NCBI RefSeq assembly: GCF_018143015.1
Contig: NC_054743.1
Span: forward strand, 39,822,922 to 39,886,921
DNA: 64,000 nt
DNA from: Lytechinus variegatus
Lineage: Eukaryota; Echinodermata; Echinoidea; Temnopleuroida; Toxopneustidae
Reading direction: 5' to 3'
Part shown: positions 25,300 to 37,900 of the stretch, one piece after another
Layout: each line of letters starts with the position of its first letter
How positions within the stretch are numbered: position 1 is the stretch's first letter
Made by a program: the position numbers and the translations under genes
Notes under the pieces: generated by a model
Databases searched by the model: none
The model's input: the letters and a program-made list of their open reading frames with translations, nothing else
Told to the model about the DNA's origin: nothing

Positions 25300-25860
25300 A
25301 AGATAAGCTTTAACAATATAAGGGTGAACCTTGACCAAAGAAATGGTAATCTGGGATAAAAACTTAATTAAAAACCAAGTTTTGTCAAAATCGGCTATAA
25401 TATAATAGAGTTATGAAAGTGTGAAAAGTCTTGCAACATTTTCCATAGGGATCCTTGAATTGGCAAATATACTCCGAAATGGCCGATTTTGTGAACTGAC
25501 TCTAAATTTGTTTTGTACACTTATTTTAATATTTATCACTTTATTTTTACATATTTCTGATTATCTCTTCCTGACCGTGATATATGTTGTGTGAAATGTA
25601 TTTTCCCATCGCATTTGTTATACTCAGACGGAGACAATACACTATTATGCGATGTGAAAGATAATGGGAAAATCGAAAAATATGTGTAGAAATTACATAA
25701 CAAATCGGCCATTTTGAATCATGTTTGCCGATTTGAGGACCCCCATACATAGAAAGTAAAGGCTTTTAAAGATTCCATAACTCTCTTATTTTATAACCGA
25801 TAACCGAAAAATAACATGAGTAAGGGAGACCCGTACTTCATATAAATCGTACTTTTACCG
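25300..25860. mobile_element. Foldback repeat just past gene B
   Basis: Inverted blocks: GAATTGGCAAATATACTCCG and ATGGCCGATTTTGT near 25455-25490 pair with ACAAATCGGCCATTTTGAA and CATGTTTGCCGATTTGAGG near 25700-25738. The outer parts (ATAATAGAGTTATGAAAG and CATAACTCTCTTATTTTATA) also pair. Confidence 0.65.
25540..25545 (-). promoter_or_regulatory. Candidate poly(A) signal AATAAA of gene B
   Basis: The first canonical AATAAA that I found on the minus strand after the gene B stop, about 340 bases downstream. It lies inside a foldback repeat (25300-25860), so the 3' UTR may be repeat-derived. Confidence 0.35.
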
Positions 25861-25882
25861 AAATTAAACTTTCGAAAATTAA

Positions 25883-25973
25883 TCAAATGGTTCTTTCTCT
25901 TTTCTCGGGCAGGGTGACTTGCACAGACGCCTCCTTAAATGTTACATCCATCTTCTCTTCTTCCACGCTTGTC
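25883..25973 (-). CDS. Gene B exon 11 (C-terminal tail and stop)
   Basis: 91 nt after the acceptor aaaacag. It adds 29 residues after a split Met codon, rich in Glu, Lys and Arg and ending KRERTI, then TGA at 25885-25883. The tail is poorly conserved in the family, so the support is the phase match, the acceptor and the in-frame stop. Confidence 0.75.
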
Positions 25974-28900
25974 CTGTTTTGTGAAAAAACACACAGTGTG
26001 AGCGAATCATGACAAAGGCAATAACTTATGAATGCAAGGTTGTAACTTATGATGCAATCGTACAAAACTTGAAAGAAGCAACATCAGCATCAACGGCAAC
26101 AAAAATTAGCAATGGTAATAATGGTGACTCCAACAATGATGATGATAATAATAATAATAATGATAATAATGAATTAAAAAATGAATAAATGAATAAGTGT
26201 CTGGTACTGAAAAATCGTAAAATAGCCTGAAAAACTGACATACTAAATCCTTTGGTCATGCACTCATCGGAGTAAAATCGCATGACTAAAACGCTAGAGC
26301 AAAATAATATATTATAGAACGATATTTTAATTTGCTCTGGCGTTTTAAGCATTCATGCGATTTTACTCCGATGGGTGCATGTCGAAAAGCTTCAGTATGT
26401 CTGTTTTAAAGGTTTTCTTACGATAATGAAAATAAAATATTGATAATAAATAATAATAATATAGGGTATTTACATTGCACACATATCCACCTTGTTAGGT
26501 GCTCAAGGCGTTCCTATATTACCCGGCTAAGCTAGGCGTTCATAGCGCACACAGCTTCTTGAGGAATTACTTTCTACCGGTACCCATTTACCTCACCTGG
26601 GATGAGTGCAGCACATTGTGGATGAGTTTCTTGCTGAAGGAAATTACGCCATGGGTGGGATTCGAACCCACGACCCTCTATTTCAAAGTCCGGAGACTAA
26701 TCCACTGCGCCACAACGCTCAACATTATTAATAACATAATTATCATCATAATCATTTAACTCGGTCTACTCCTATACTAATACCATGGACCTACCAGTAG
26801 GTCCATGCTAATACTACTACCATACCACCTATACTACATGTAAATAGTAAATAATGATAGTAATGATAATAATAGTAAGTTACATTTATCAAATTAATTA
26901 TGATGAAGGTAATGATAACAATAATTAACTTTTTGTCTAATAATCGTTCGCTTACATTCCGAAGTTCTCTCCTTCTTCCAGCGTGTCCGGTAGCTTCATC
27001 CCGCGTGTTTCAGGGAGGAGGAGAGTTGATAACCCTACGGCTACACCTGCTGCTCCGTAGATCACCATAGGAAGAGGATTCCAATACTTAGAGAGCGTGA
27101 GGATGAGCGGGGAGATGATACCAGCAATGCGTGAGAAGGTTGAAAACGCGCCCATCGCAGCACTCCTGAATTACAGTATTCGGATAGTGACAATAAACGT
27201 AAAGGCAAACGGAGGCGTTTACGCTACGAACGTGCATTTAAATCGGCTCATATTGGCCAATACTGCAATATAATGTTAATGATTCAAAACCATGTCATCT
27301 TTTCATCTTTACTTCGATAAAAAAACGACTAAAATTCGAAAATAAGATTTCTTATATAATACGGCGGTTGGTTGAATGTCTTTTTTCTTTTAAATGAGGA
27401 TTCTCGTATTTTTCAAAAATCCCTTTTTTATGACAAAATTCAAACAGATTTAAACAGATTTCTTAAACATCGTTAATTGATAATGAGAAGTAGTGGCGTG
27501 TAACAACGGGGGGCATGGGGGGGGCACGTGCCCCCCCCATCATCTGGCAAAAAAAACGGGGAAAAAGAGAAAAGAGGGAGAAAGTGAAAGAAACATAATG
27601 GGAAGAAAGAAATTATTGTCAATTATGTTATATTATATTATAACTATGTTATGTTATATTACATAAAAATAAAAAATATATATATAACTTTATGAACATA
27701 ATTTGCTCAGGGCCTATGTCTTCATTGTTCCTGATACTCGCATTGTCTGTTTAACGAGATATATAATCCTGTTGTACTAAAACCTCCCGTTTTCAAGTCA
27801 ATATACACCAAATATATCTCCTCGCACTTCGAATTATTATTGTTTTATGTAGTGACATATTTCAAGGTCTTAATATAAAACATATCCCGTCCGTGCTTAC
27901 ATTCGCATTAGTGGATTAGTGAGGTAATATGTCTGCTCTTCATGATTTCCTAAAATCAGTCCTTAAAATGTCAATTTTTTAAATCTGAATATCAAAGATT
28001 TCAGCTTGAGGTCGCATCATTTGGTTAGTGAATTCCTACAAACAAGCCTTAGAATGCACCTCTTCAGGTGTGAATTTCCAAATTTTTCAGCTCGCGCTCG
28101 CAATATTTGACTAGTGAGATGCGTATGATAATCATGAATACAATGACTACAAAAAGTATGTCTTTAGGTGTAATTCCAACAAAATCAGCATGCGCTTGGC
28201 ACTCGCATTAGATAACTATGGTGAGATATGTGTACTCTTAATGGATTCTTTTAAATATAGTCCTTAAAATATCCATGTTTGGGGTCAATATATACAAAAA
28301 TTTCAGCTCGCACTTCGCGCTCGCTTCATTTGGTTAATGAAATACGTAGGGTCGTCGTGAATTCCTACAAAAAAGCCTTAAAATGTCCCTCTTCAGGTCT
28401 GAATTTACTAAATTTTTAACTCGCGCTTCGCGCTCGCAATATTTTATTAGTGAGATGCGCATTTTAATCATGATTACAATGAAAATTGCTTTATGTGTTT
28501 GGATGCATATACTTCTAACAAAATCAGCAAGCGCTTGGCACTCGCATTAGAATACTATGGTGGGATATGTATACTCTTAATAGATTCCTAAAATATAGTC
28601 CTTAAAATGTCTGATTGGGGTCAATATATACAAAAATTTCAGCTCGCGCTTCGCGCTCGCATTGTTTGTTTAAAGAAACATGTACATATCATGATTACAA
28701 AAATTTGCTTATAATTTCCCTTTTTAGATCTGAATATAAACAAATTTCAGCTCGCGCTTCGCGCTCGCATTATGTGATCAGTGACATACATATCCGTTTA
28801 ATGACACTGTCCTTAAAATATCTCTATTAGGTCAGCATAATTAGCAACTGAGCGCGCTTCGCGCGCTCACTTGGTGACTCAAAATTTTTGCTGGTGCCCC

Positions 28901-31900
28901 CCCAATGCCATGACCCACGGTACGCCACTGATGAGAAGTTTCTTGTCAAAATAAAGTTTGAGTAGATTGTACGCTCTTTTTAAAGTTTACGCCTCGGAAA
29001 ACAGCAATATGGCTGCATTATCACGATAATTGACTAATAAGTTTATGAATTGGGGTCAGTCCAACCACTGTCAACTACACGGCCAATGTAATTAAAATAA
29101 GCGCAAGATTCAAAAGCTTGAAAATAAAATGAACGGAATATGGTGGTCCGTAAAGCATCTTTTGAATTTAGGCCCGTTATCATCATCTATCCAGTTAGTA
29201 TCTGTGCATATAATAGCAGCAAAGTTGTCAATGATGCTTATCACTTTCTGATATTGCTGTTCAGTTACACCAGTGTATTGTCTTGGAAATTGATTCTTCA
29301 TTGATCCATGGCTATGAAAGAAAAGAAAACGATGTCCTTTGACAATTTGTTTAGCCCTATAAAGAGAACAGTGTTAACAATCCATGGCGTTTTCGTGTTT
29401 CGTGAAACTTTGCTTAATAACTTCAAAGGACATTAAAAATATCAAAGAGAAAGAAATAGGAATTAGATAGCAGGAGAGGGATTGAGAGAGGGAGAAAGAC
29501 GAAAAGAGAGAAAGGGGAGGGAGAGAGAGGGAGAGGGGGGGGGGGGGAGAGCTCGTACCTTATTGATGTCGGGTATAGTTCAACCGAATACAGATAGATG
29601 ACTGCATATGCGGCAGATATTCCAAATTTGCCTACCATAGCAACAGCCGTCAGTGCTGTCCCAGGAGCTACACACATAATGGGCAAATTGAATTAGGTAT
29701 GACATCTATCAATTCATTAAATTAATTGTTTGTTTTTATGCATATTGTGCATAAGCAAAATCGACATTGTCTTCAGCCTATTGCTCAGTCACACCAACGA
29801 ATTGATGTAACAGCTTTTGCTGATCTGGACTCCGTGACACAAAGATTAGCGATCGCGAACTGACCAATCAAAATCAGTATTACAAGGGCATTTGGCGCAA
29901 AATGCCGACCAGGAACCAATCAGAAGTGTTCTTACCTATTTCCTATTCGTTCATAATAAAGCTTTGTGCTACGGGGTCCTGGTGTCATTTCCACCAGTGT
30001 AACTGTGGCTTTGCTATCATCAACAGTATAAGTTCAGAACACGAAACAATAATAACACTTTCATTAAGGAGGCAACTGAGTAGCAACAGACATTTTGAGG
30101 TGATATGAGCTCAGTCATTAAGAGGATTGTCTTCATTTGGCGACCCGGTATCGAAACCGAATTTATGTTCGAATGTACGGTAGGCATAAATGTATTATTA
30201 ATATTGTTACCTCTAACAAAGGCAGGTTGGCCTGTTAGATAGTCGTTATATATATATATACATGTAAATATATATATATTATATTATATATATATAACAC
30301 TATCGGAAGAGTGACGTACAGTAAAATACGGTGACTGCAACCAAACCCATGAGGCCAGTCAACACCAACGTAGATGGAGCCAACCCTTATTATACATTGG
30401 CTTTTCATATACTGCGTACACTCTCAAAAGAAATCAGTCAAAATGACTAGTTAATCGAGTAAGCTGGGTGGAACTTTATTCTTGTCATATTTGACTATTT
30501 TCTAGTCGTATTTTACTAGAACATAGTTTTTTTTGTCTAGAATATCCGCCAGAAATGGGACAAGACACATCAGTTGCACCCAGCATACTAATGATCTAGT
30601 CAATGCGAATGTTCATCCTTAATCTGAAGTAATCAGAGTGTCATGATTGTTGTCAACAGTTTCGTTAGACGGTCGTTAGTGACGTGCCATTTTAAAGAGA
30701 AAGTTTAAAAAGCAAAAAAAAAGAAAACAACAACAACAACAACAACAACAAAACAGTGACTTACGGAAAATGGCGGTAGAGAGTAAGGATGCACCACTGA
30801 GGAGGAGGAGACCACAAAGACTCTTGGGTCTACCGATCAGCTCGATCAATACTGATGAAAAGAAATAGGCTGGTATCTCGACCGCTCCTGAGACAGCAAA
30901 GGCCAGGTAATCGTTGACACCAAGATTGGAAGTATTCAAAGACAGTCCATGATACACGACTGCGTTTACCATCCTGAAACAAATGGCAGAAAAGGAGACT
31001 TAATCATAGATAATCATAATTTGAAAATCTTTATTTATTGTTTTGTAAATTTCTTAAACCATAAGTAAATCTCAACAAATTTCGTTTGCTACATTGCGTG
31101 TTTATTGTGAAGCTTCCCTTCCGGAATACACTATCAATGGTTTTGGTAAATGTTAGTCAGAGAAACGAAAAAAGTTCTAACTCCCTATATTATATAAAGC
31201 CCTACCCAGTGTCCCTAACTCGGATATCGAATACTCTGGAGAGATAATAAATCCCGCAGTTTTTCCTTTTTTTTGTTTTGTCGTGGAAAATGAAAATAGT
31301 AAGAACTTTCGAAATTTATTGATACGTTGATTAGCCGTATTTTAGTTACCGAATAACACTAAAGCAATGCAAACATAAATAAGTTGTGATGAAATATACC
31401 AACCAGGTAAATGTGAGATTAATAGTTCGCATTCGCATCTTGGGGGTTCGGAATAGGTCCAAGGCCGATGGCTGATGTCCCGGATCTTCGGATTTCTAGT
31501 TACAATTAAAAAAACCCCTTTTTAATGCCAAGATCAGTTTCCACGAAAGGACTGCCAACATGATTTTATTTACTTTTAATATTACCGTGTACAGTGATTA
31601 AACGTAAAGTAGCTTTATATCACACAGTGATCATGGTAATGGATATCATGTTTAACTCCAAACAAACATTTTAAGATAAAGAGGATAAACTAGGAAGAAG
31701 CTGTAAAAAGCCCCCCCCCCAAAAAAAAAAAGTTCCTTGCACCATGAACAGATGAAGACGCAATCTCTGCAGGTGGTTTGTAAATAAGATTATAGATTTC
31801 TTTACCGAAGGCTTGGTGTTTTAGACAATATCAAAGTCCGATAGGTAGTGGACGAATCGATCACCATCAATCTGAAACCACTGATGCCAGTCTTTAATAT

Positions 31901-34900
31901 TTTGCACAAACTAACCTGTAATTATTGTCTCATTAAATGATGGTTCGATCCTCGATAAAAGCCGTTACCTGTCCTTGAGTAAAGACTTTCGCATGGTTAT
32001 AGTTCTCAAGGTAAAATGCTACGACTAGTGTATGTTTAATCTTATTAATGCCGTTATTCTTCTTTTTATTATCCTTTTCCTCCTAATTGTTCTTCCTCTT
32101 CTTGTTGCTGTTGGTATTATTATTACCATTAATATTATCATTAACATCATAAGAATACCAAGCATCATTATCGTTGTAATTTCGTGATGGTTTCTTATAT
32201 CACGATTCTGATTATAAATACGGTTTCTCTTACCATTCCATCTTTGATTTGATCAGTAAAGAGTGGTTCAGGAAGTGTCTTCTTGTTAGATTTAGCCAAG
32301 ACCTTGAGTGTCTTTTCTGCTTGGTCATATCTTCCGTTCGATATCTGCCACCTCACCGACTCGGGTAAAAATCTAAATCAAACGAGAAAGAATGGCAATT
32401 CAGAGAGGTGGATCACTTTATTGGTATTAATTTTCCTTGGAGATAGAGCATTATATAAAGATATTTCGAAAGGTGTTTAACATTGTTTGTATTATTCAGT
32501 TTTTCCAGGATAATGAAAGCTCTCATTCTGTAAACAATTTACTCAAACCTGAGGTTGTTACTTGTTAAAGAGAAACTTGATAGAATTCATATTAGAAAGC
32601 GAACAGTTTCTTCTAGAAATAACAAGAATCTAGCCCCTTAAAACAAATGCAATCAATTTTTGACAGGAATCTTCTCCTATTTTGAGGTAAATATCAATGA
32701 TTGCTCCTCCGAAAAGTAAGGACTATGCCTTAGTTAAATGTGCTGTCATTGTGAAAAAAATATGATTTTTAACATATATAGCTTACAAAAAAATCAGAAG
32801 TCTTTTATTTTAGAGCGTAATGGCAAATTGTAAGATGTATCATAATGATTGCATAATGCCTGGTTAAAAATGAAAGATGAAAAGTCACCATTCCACGACG
32901 CAGCGGAAGGGGGTGGGGGGGGGGCATTTAAGAGTTACGCTGTTGTTATAGCGGTGAGACTTTCGTTTCGATTCACTATCAACACCAAAAAATATTTCGG
33001 ATGCTCCAAAAGCCCTCTTTACATTCCTACTACTTCGTGATGATCATCCTCTCCATACTTGTATATATACATAAAAAGATTCTGTGCACTTCTTACATCA
33101 TTATTGCCATGAGGAAAAGGGTAGGAGCGGTGGCGACCATCTCAAGGGTCCTCCAGTGGCGTAAAAAATAGGCAACCAGTGCAAGTGAGACATACCCGGT
33201 AGCAAAAGGGACAGCAAAGAGTATCCCGGTGATGTTACGTCTAGACGTACCTGCAAATTCATTTGCTGTCATTGGAATGAGAGAGTTATGAACCAAATAG
33301 ACGGTTAGAACACGGAGCTATTAATTAATAGCTCCATGGGTAGAAGATGAGAGTATGATATATAGGAAGCATGGAATTATAATTCTGTAAGAAATAATCC
33401 TCCTAATTTAGGGGTAGAATAAGCCAGTTCACGGTTAGCTCATGATCAACTATTCTCAAATGACCTTTGTAATTTTTCATTAGGATAAGCACTATCATTT
33501 TCAAATGTAGATGTTGCGTAAGCTTTACCAGTAGAGTATTCAAATTCTAAGAACAAAAGGCATTGTATAGACCAGGTGACTAGAATAGTATTGCGGACAA
33601 AAGTAGGATGCTAAACGATTATTATGGAAGTATTACGTATGCATAGAGAATACAATGCGCACGTGGTGCGGAAACAACGGTCGCATTGCGAATGTGATAC
33701 ATTTGAATCGAGACCATATAAAAGAAGAACACTCCACTCTTCAGCGTTATTATCTTTATCAACATTGTAGAAAGTAGCAACATGTCAACAAGAGCCAAAT
33801 CAAGAGGAAAGAAGAAACAAAAGACAAGCAAAGTTGGAGAGAGGGCTCCGTCACCAGTACCACCTCCTCCACAATCCCCAAGGTCACCGAGTCCACCTCC
33901 AGAAGACGTCCCTGGCGCCGATGAGGTCCCTGGTGTAAGTCAGCCTAGATATGACAAAGCTGAAAAGAAGAAAGAGAAGAGGCCACGAAAGAGCTTCACC
34001 CTCAAACCCCACCAAGAAGATAATGCCTTCGAATGGTTAGCAGAAAATGAGCTTTTGACGAGAAGGGGAAGTAGGATGTTTAAAGACACAAACAGAAAGA
34101 AAGCTTTGTGGGAAGAAAAAGCCACTGAGCTTGAGATCTCTTGCCATCTCTTGAAGCTGTGTTTGGTGCTTAAACCTCCACTGTGTCAACAAGGTTTTGG
34201 CCCCTTCGCCATTCTCCAGGAACCATTTGTCCATTCTCCAGCTGCCGGTCCACAAGCCTGTTCTGTAGGACTGGGTAGCGGGTGCGCAATTCGGTAGTGG
34301 AACAGTATCAGCCTGACTGTGTCGGCATGGTGCTGCATGGTGGTGAGGACTTGGAATCTATTCGCCATGATACCAAATGTGTTCTCGACGACTCTCCTGG
34401 CCCTCGACAGCCTGTAGTTATAGATACGCTCTTCCCTGGTCAGGGCCTTTGCACTGTATGGCTTCATTAGGTATGTTCTCAGAGAGAAAGCTTCGTCGCC
34501 CACAATGAAGTATGGAACATCTTGGGTGTCATTGAGTAAGGGATTTGGATTTGGCCAACCCATAATGTCGCCGTTCTCGAGACCTTGCTTCAGCTCACTT
34601 TGGTTGTATATTTGAGCATCTGATGCGGAACCGTTTCCTGATACGGCAGCCCAAAGAACCTTGTAGTCAGAACTGACCAGGTAACTAAAATGATACTGAA
34701 AAAGCCCTTGTAGTTGTAATATTCCGAGCCTGAGTTTGGGGGAGCTTTGCATGCCACATGCTTGCCATCAATCGCACCGATTGTGTGAGGAAAGTTCCAC
34801 CTCTGTAACCAGTCATTGGCAATTTCACGCCATTCTTCATCGTTGGTAGGGCAAGTCATCTGTTCATCAAGGTACTCTTCTGATATGGCTGTACATACTT

Positions 34901-37900
34901 CTCTGACAACTTTGCTGATTGTGTTGTGAGGGACCCTCCAACCGTACTGCATGTCCCTATATTTTGAACCAGAGGCAAGATGGCGTAGGGTTATGGCCAC
35001 TTTGAGTCCAGGCTCTAAGTTCGCTCTGAAGTTGGTCTGTGTCTTGAGCAGTCGAGGAGTGAGCCGGTTCACCAGTTCGTCAAACATGTATGGGGGCATT
35101 CTCATAAAGTTCTGGAAGGCACGTGGATCTTCGTTTCGCAGCTCCACCATCAATCTATCGTACATGCCCAGATCTAGTCTTCTGCCAATCCAAGGTCTCA
35201 CCCAGACAGCTCTTTGATTTCTCCTTCGCTTTCTTTTCCGTATTTGGATCAAACGTTGAACTTGGAAGAGAAGATTGTTATGTTGTTGGATGGCTGCAAC
35301 TATCAAATGTCCGTGATGATCCATGGCAAAATCCTATATTCTACACAACTGTTCTTAAAATGACGGTCAAATTTCATTTTCTGTTACATTTATATAGTAA
35401 TCTGGGTTTACGATGAATGTTTGCTGTATACTCGCAAATTGTTCGCGAAACAGTCGTAATACAAACGCACTATTCGTGACCAGTCTGTAAGCATTCTTTA
35501 TTAATTATTATAGCTTGGTGTAAAGTCGTATTAGGCACGCTATGCATTCGTTTCGCATTCTATCCCAGTCCGCTACTTATCCGCAATCCCATGTCCGTTG
35601 CGGATATCACAGGATAACTGCGAAATTTCAGCGCATACATTGAGTATGCATTGCGTATGCATTGCGCATATAAACCGGATGATTTCCGCTCACAGGAGTT
35701 TTGGGCAGCCCAAAACTCCTGGGAACGGAAAAATGTGCCGAAGCGGATGATTACGGACATGTGCGGAAAATAACCGTCTTAAAACAGCATACTTTACGAA
35801 TATTGCGGATGTTTAGCGTCTGTAATCAAATTTTATCCGCAATTTATGCGCAATCCATCCTAAATGTCACTGGGACCGGGCCTTTAGGGGCAGCGGAAAG
35901 GGGTAGGGGGCTGAGGGGGTTAAACTTTTAGGTTGACGTGGGAGGAAATGTAAAAGTACCATGTTATCGTGATCTCTTGAATAGCCAGTCCACCTACTTT
36001 CTGCTCAGCTTCCCTCTCCCAAAACCGTTCTGCAACCCCGTATGTGGTGCCGATTGATGACATCCAATGCTGTGAGTGGAATTTATCTCCGACAGATAAC
36101 GGTAAATGGGCCTATCTTATTTTATGGTCATGGCCAACAGAGAAAACTGGAATACTTCCCAGGGACTGCAGGATGTGCACTCATTGTGTGCTGGAATAAC
36201 TGATTGAATCCGATGACCGGGGTAATAATATATCTGTACAGCGCTTAGACACGCCGTTCCGATATATTAAGCGCTATATATGGACGAATTGTAAAAAAAC
36301 GGATGCCTTACCTAAGACGAATGCAATGATATATATTGGGATTGCTACGCATCCTTGGATGAATCGAATGGTAGAAAACACCCACCATGACGGAGAGAAA
36401 GCAAGGGCAAACCCGGTGATGAGCCGTATTATCAAACAGATCATCAAAGACCACCATCGTCCAATTCTAGAATTTGAGGTAAATAAACAAATGAACAGCT
36501 CACTTGTAAAAGGGTTAGGTCCACTTTACATCAAATTTGATTTATTTTTTTTAATGCAAAGATTAGCTCTATAAGATGATACCAAAGAAAAGTTGAAATG
36601 TCCATTAAAAGTGAACTAAAATGACAATTTTTTTTAATATATAGAAAAACATTTAAGACAGGTAGATTCTTATATACCCAATTTTATGTTTACATGATAA
36701 GGTAGTACGTGACAATTTAGTTTCTCATAAGAATATTGCAATAAGTGAGAATAAAAAACATGGTTTTTCTCACAATGGTACAAAGTGGACCTTAACCCCT
36801 TTTGCAACCAAGCCCTTCAAATATGAAAGGTTGATTTTAAGGGATTTGGTGGATCCCATCATATTCCAATGTATTTTGAATCTACTATAAAACACCACAA
36901 TTTACACCAGTTGTTAGAGCATGCTAAAATCGTGTTTAATGCGTTTGCAGTCGCAAATTTTTGTGATCTTCGCCATGCTGTAAATTTCTTCCCTTCACAG
37001 TTTTCAGCTGAGCCCTACATGTAATTGTAAAGAAATACTAATCATACCACAGCCATTGGAAGAAAATGTTGAAATCTGAAAGCCGGTGAGCCGCCAAAAG
37101 AACTAAGTTTTTAAAAGAACAGGGGTTCTCAAACTAGTTTTGTCACGACCTGGGGAGCGTTTCATGAAAAGACTTGTCGGACGTTTTATCGACATGTCCT
37201 GTTTTATCCGACAGTTACTATAGTAACAATGCTTCTCAACCAGTCAGAATCCAGGAAAGTTGTCAGATCTGACAACTTGTCGGAGGAAAATATTGATGAA
37301 ACACCCCCAGGTCCTTTTTTCTATTCTTCTTCCTCCTTTCTTCCCCCTTTTCCTCCCTCTTTTTCCTCACTATTTGGAAAATCATGGGGGGGGGGGGGAG
37401 TAGAGATCAGGGTGCAGTCGCTCCTATCCCAATGCGACGAAGAAAAAAAATCCTCTTTGGCAAGTATTAATACAACGGAAAAGATACCCACACATCAGCA
37501 AGTGAGCCAAACACGAGTGATCCAAGCAGATATCCTCCAAAATAAAGTGACTGGGATACCTGAGTAAGATCTTCTTTGCCGCACACCAGGTCAAACTGCA
37601 GAGGTATCAATAAATTGTAGGTCTATTGTTAATGTTTCATCTAAGCGTGACGAAACGTCAAAGATTTTATTGCAACCTGTTCTAATTGTAATCAAATCAC
37701 GGTTATATTGGTATAATTTTGATAAGAATTTACCTAGGTTCGAAATGATATTAGAGATACATTAATATTATTTGGATAAGAACTATATGTATATGGTTTC
37801 CTTAAAAATGGATAATGACTTTTACTTCAATCATTAATTTTTTTTGGGGAAATCATGTTTTTTCTATCTTCTTTGATTTCATTAGTTTTATATTCTTAAT

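Larger units (their letters stand above)
33556..35885. mobile_element. PIF/Harbinger-like element, internally damaged
   Basis: Two convergent reading frames typical of the superfamily: a MADF-like frame on plus and a DDE transposase on minus. Outside them, degenerate inverted ends are visible: ATTGCGGACAAAAG and GATGCTAAACG near 33600 match the complement of about 35800-35845 (ATTGCGGATAAAAT, GACGCTAAACATCCGC). The right end is near GGGACCGGGCC at 35882. Boundaries are approximate. It lies in gene B intron 4. Confidence 0.6.

Noticed and set aside
26640..26727. Functional tRNA gene on minus
   Set aside because: A and B boxes are intact, but the stems pair poorly and a SINE body and tail follow.
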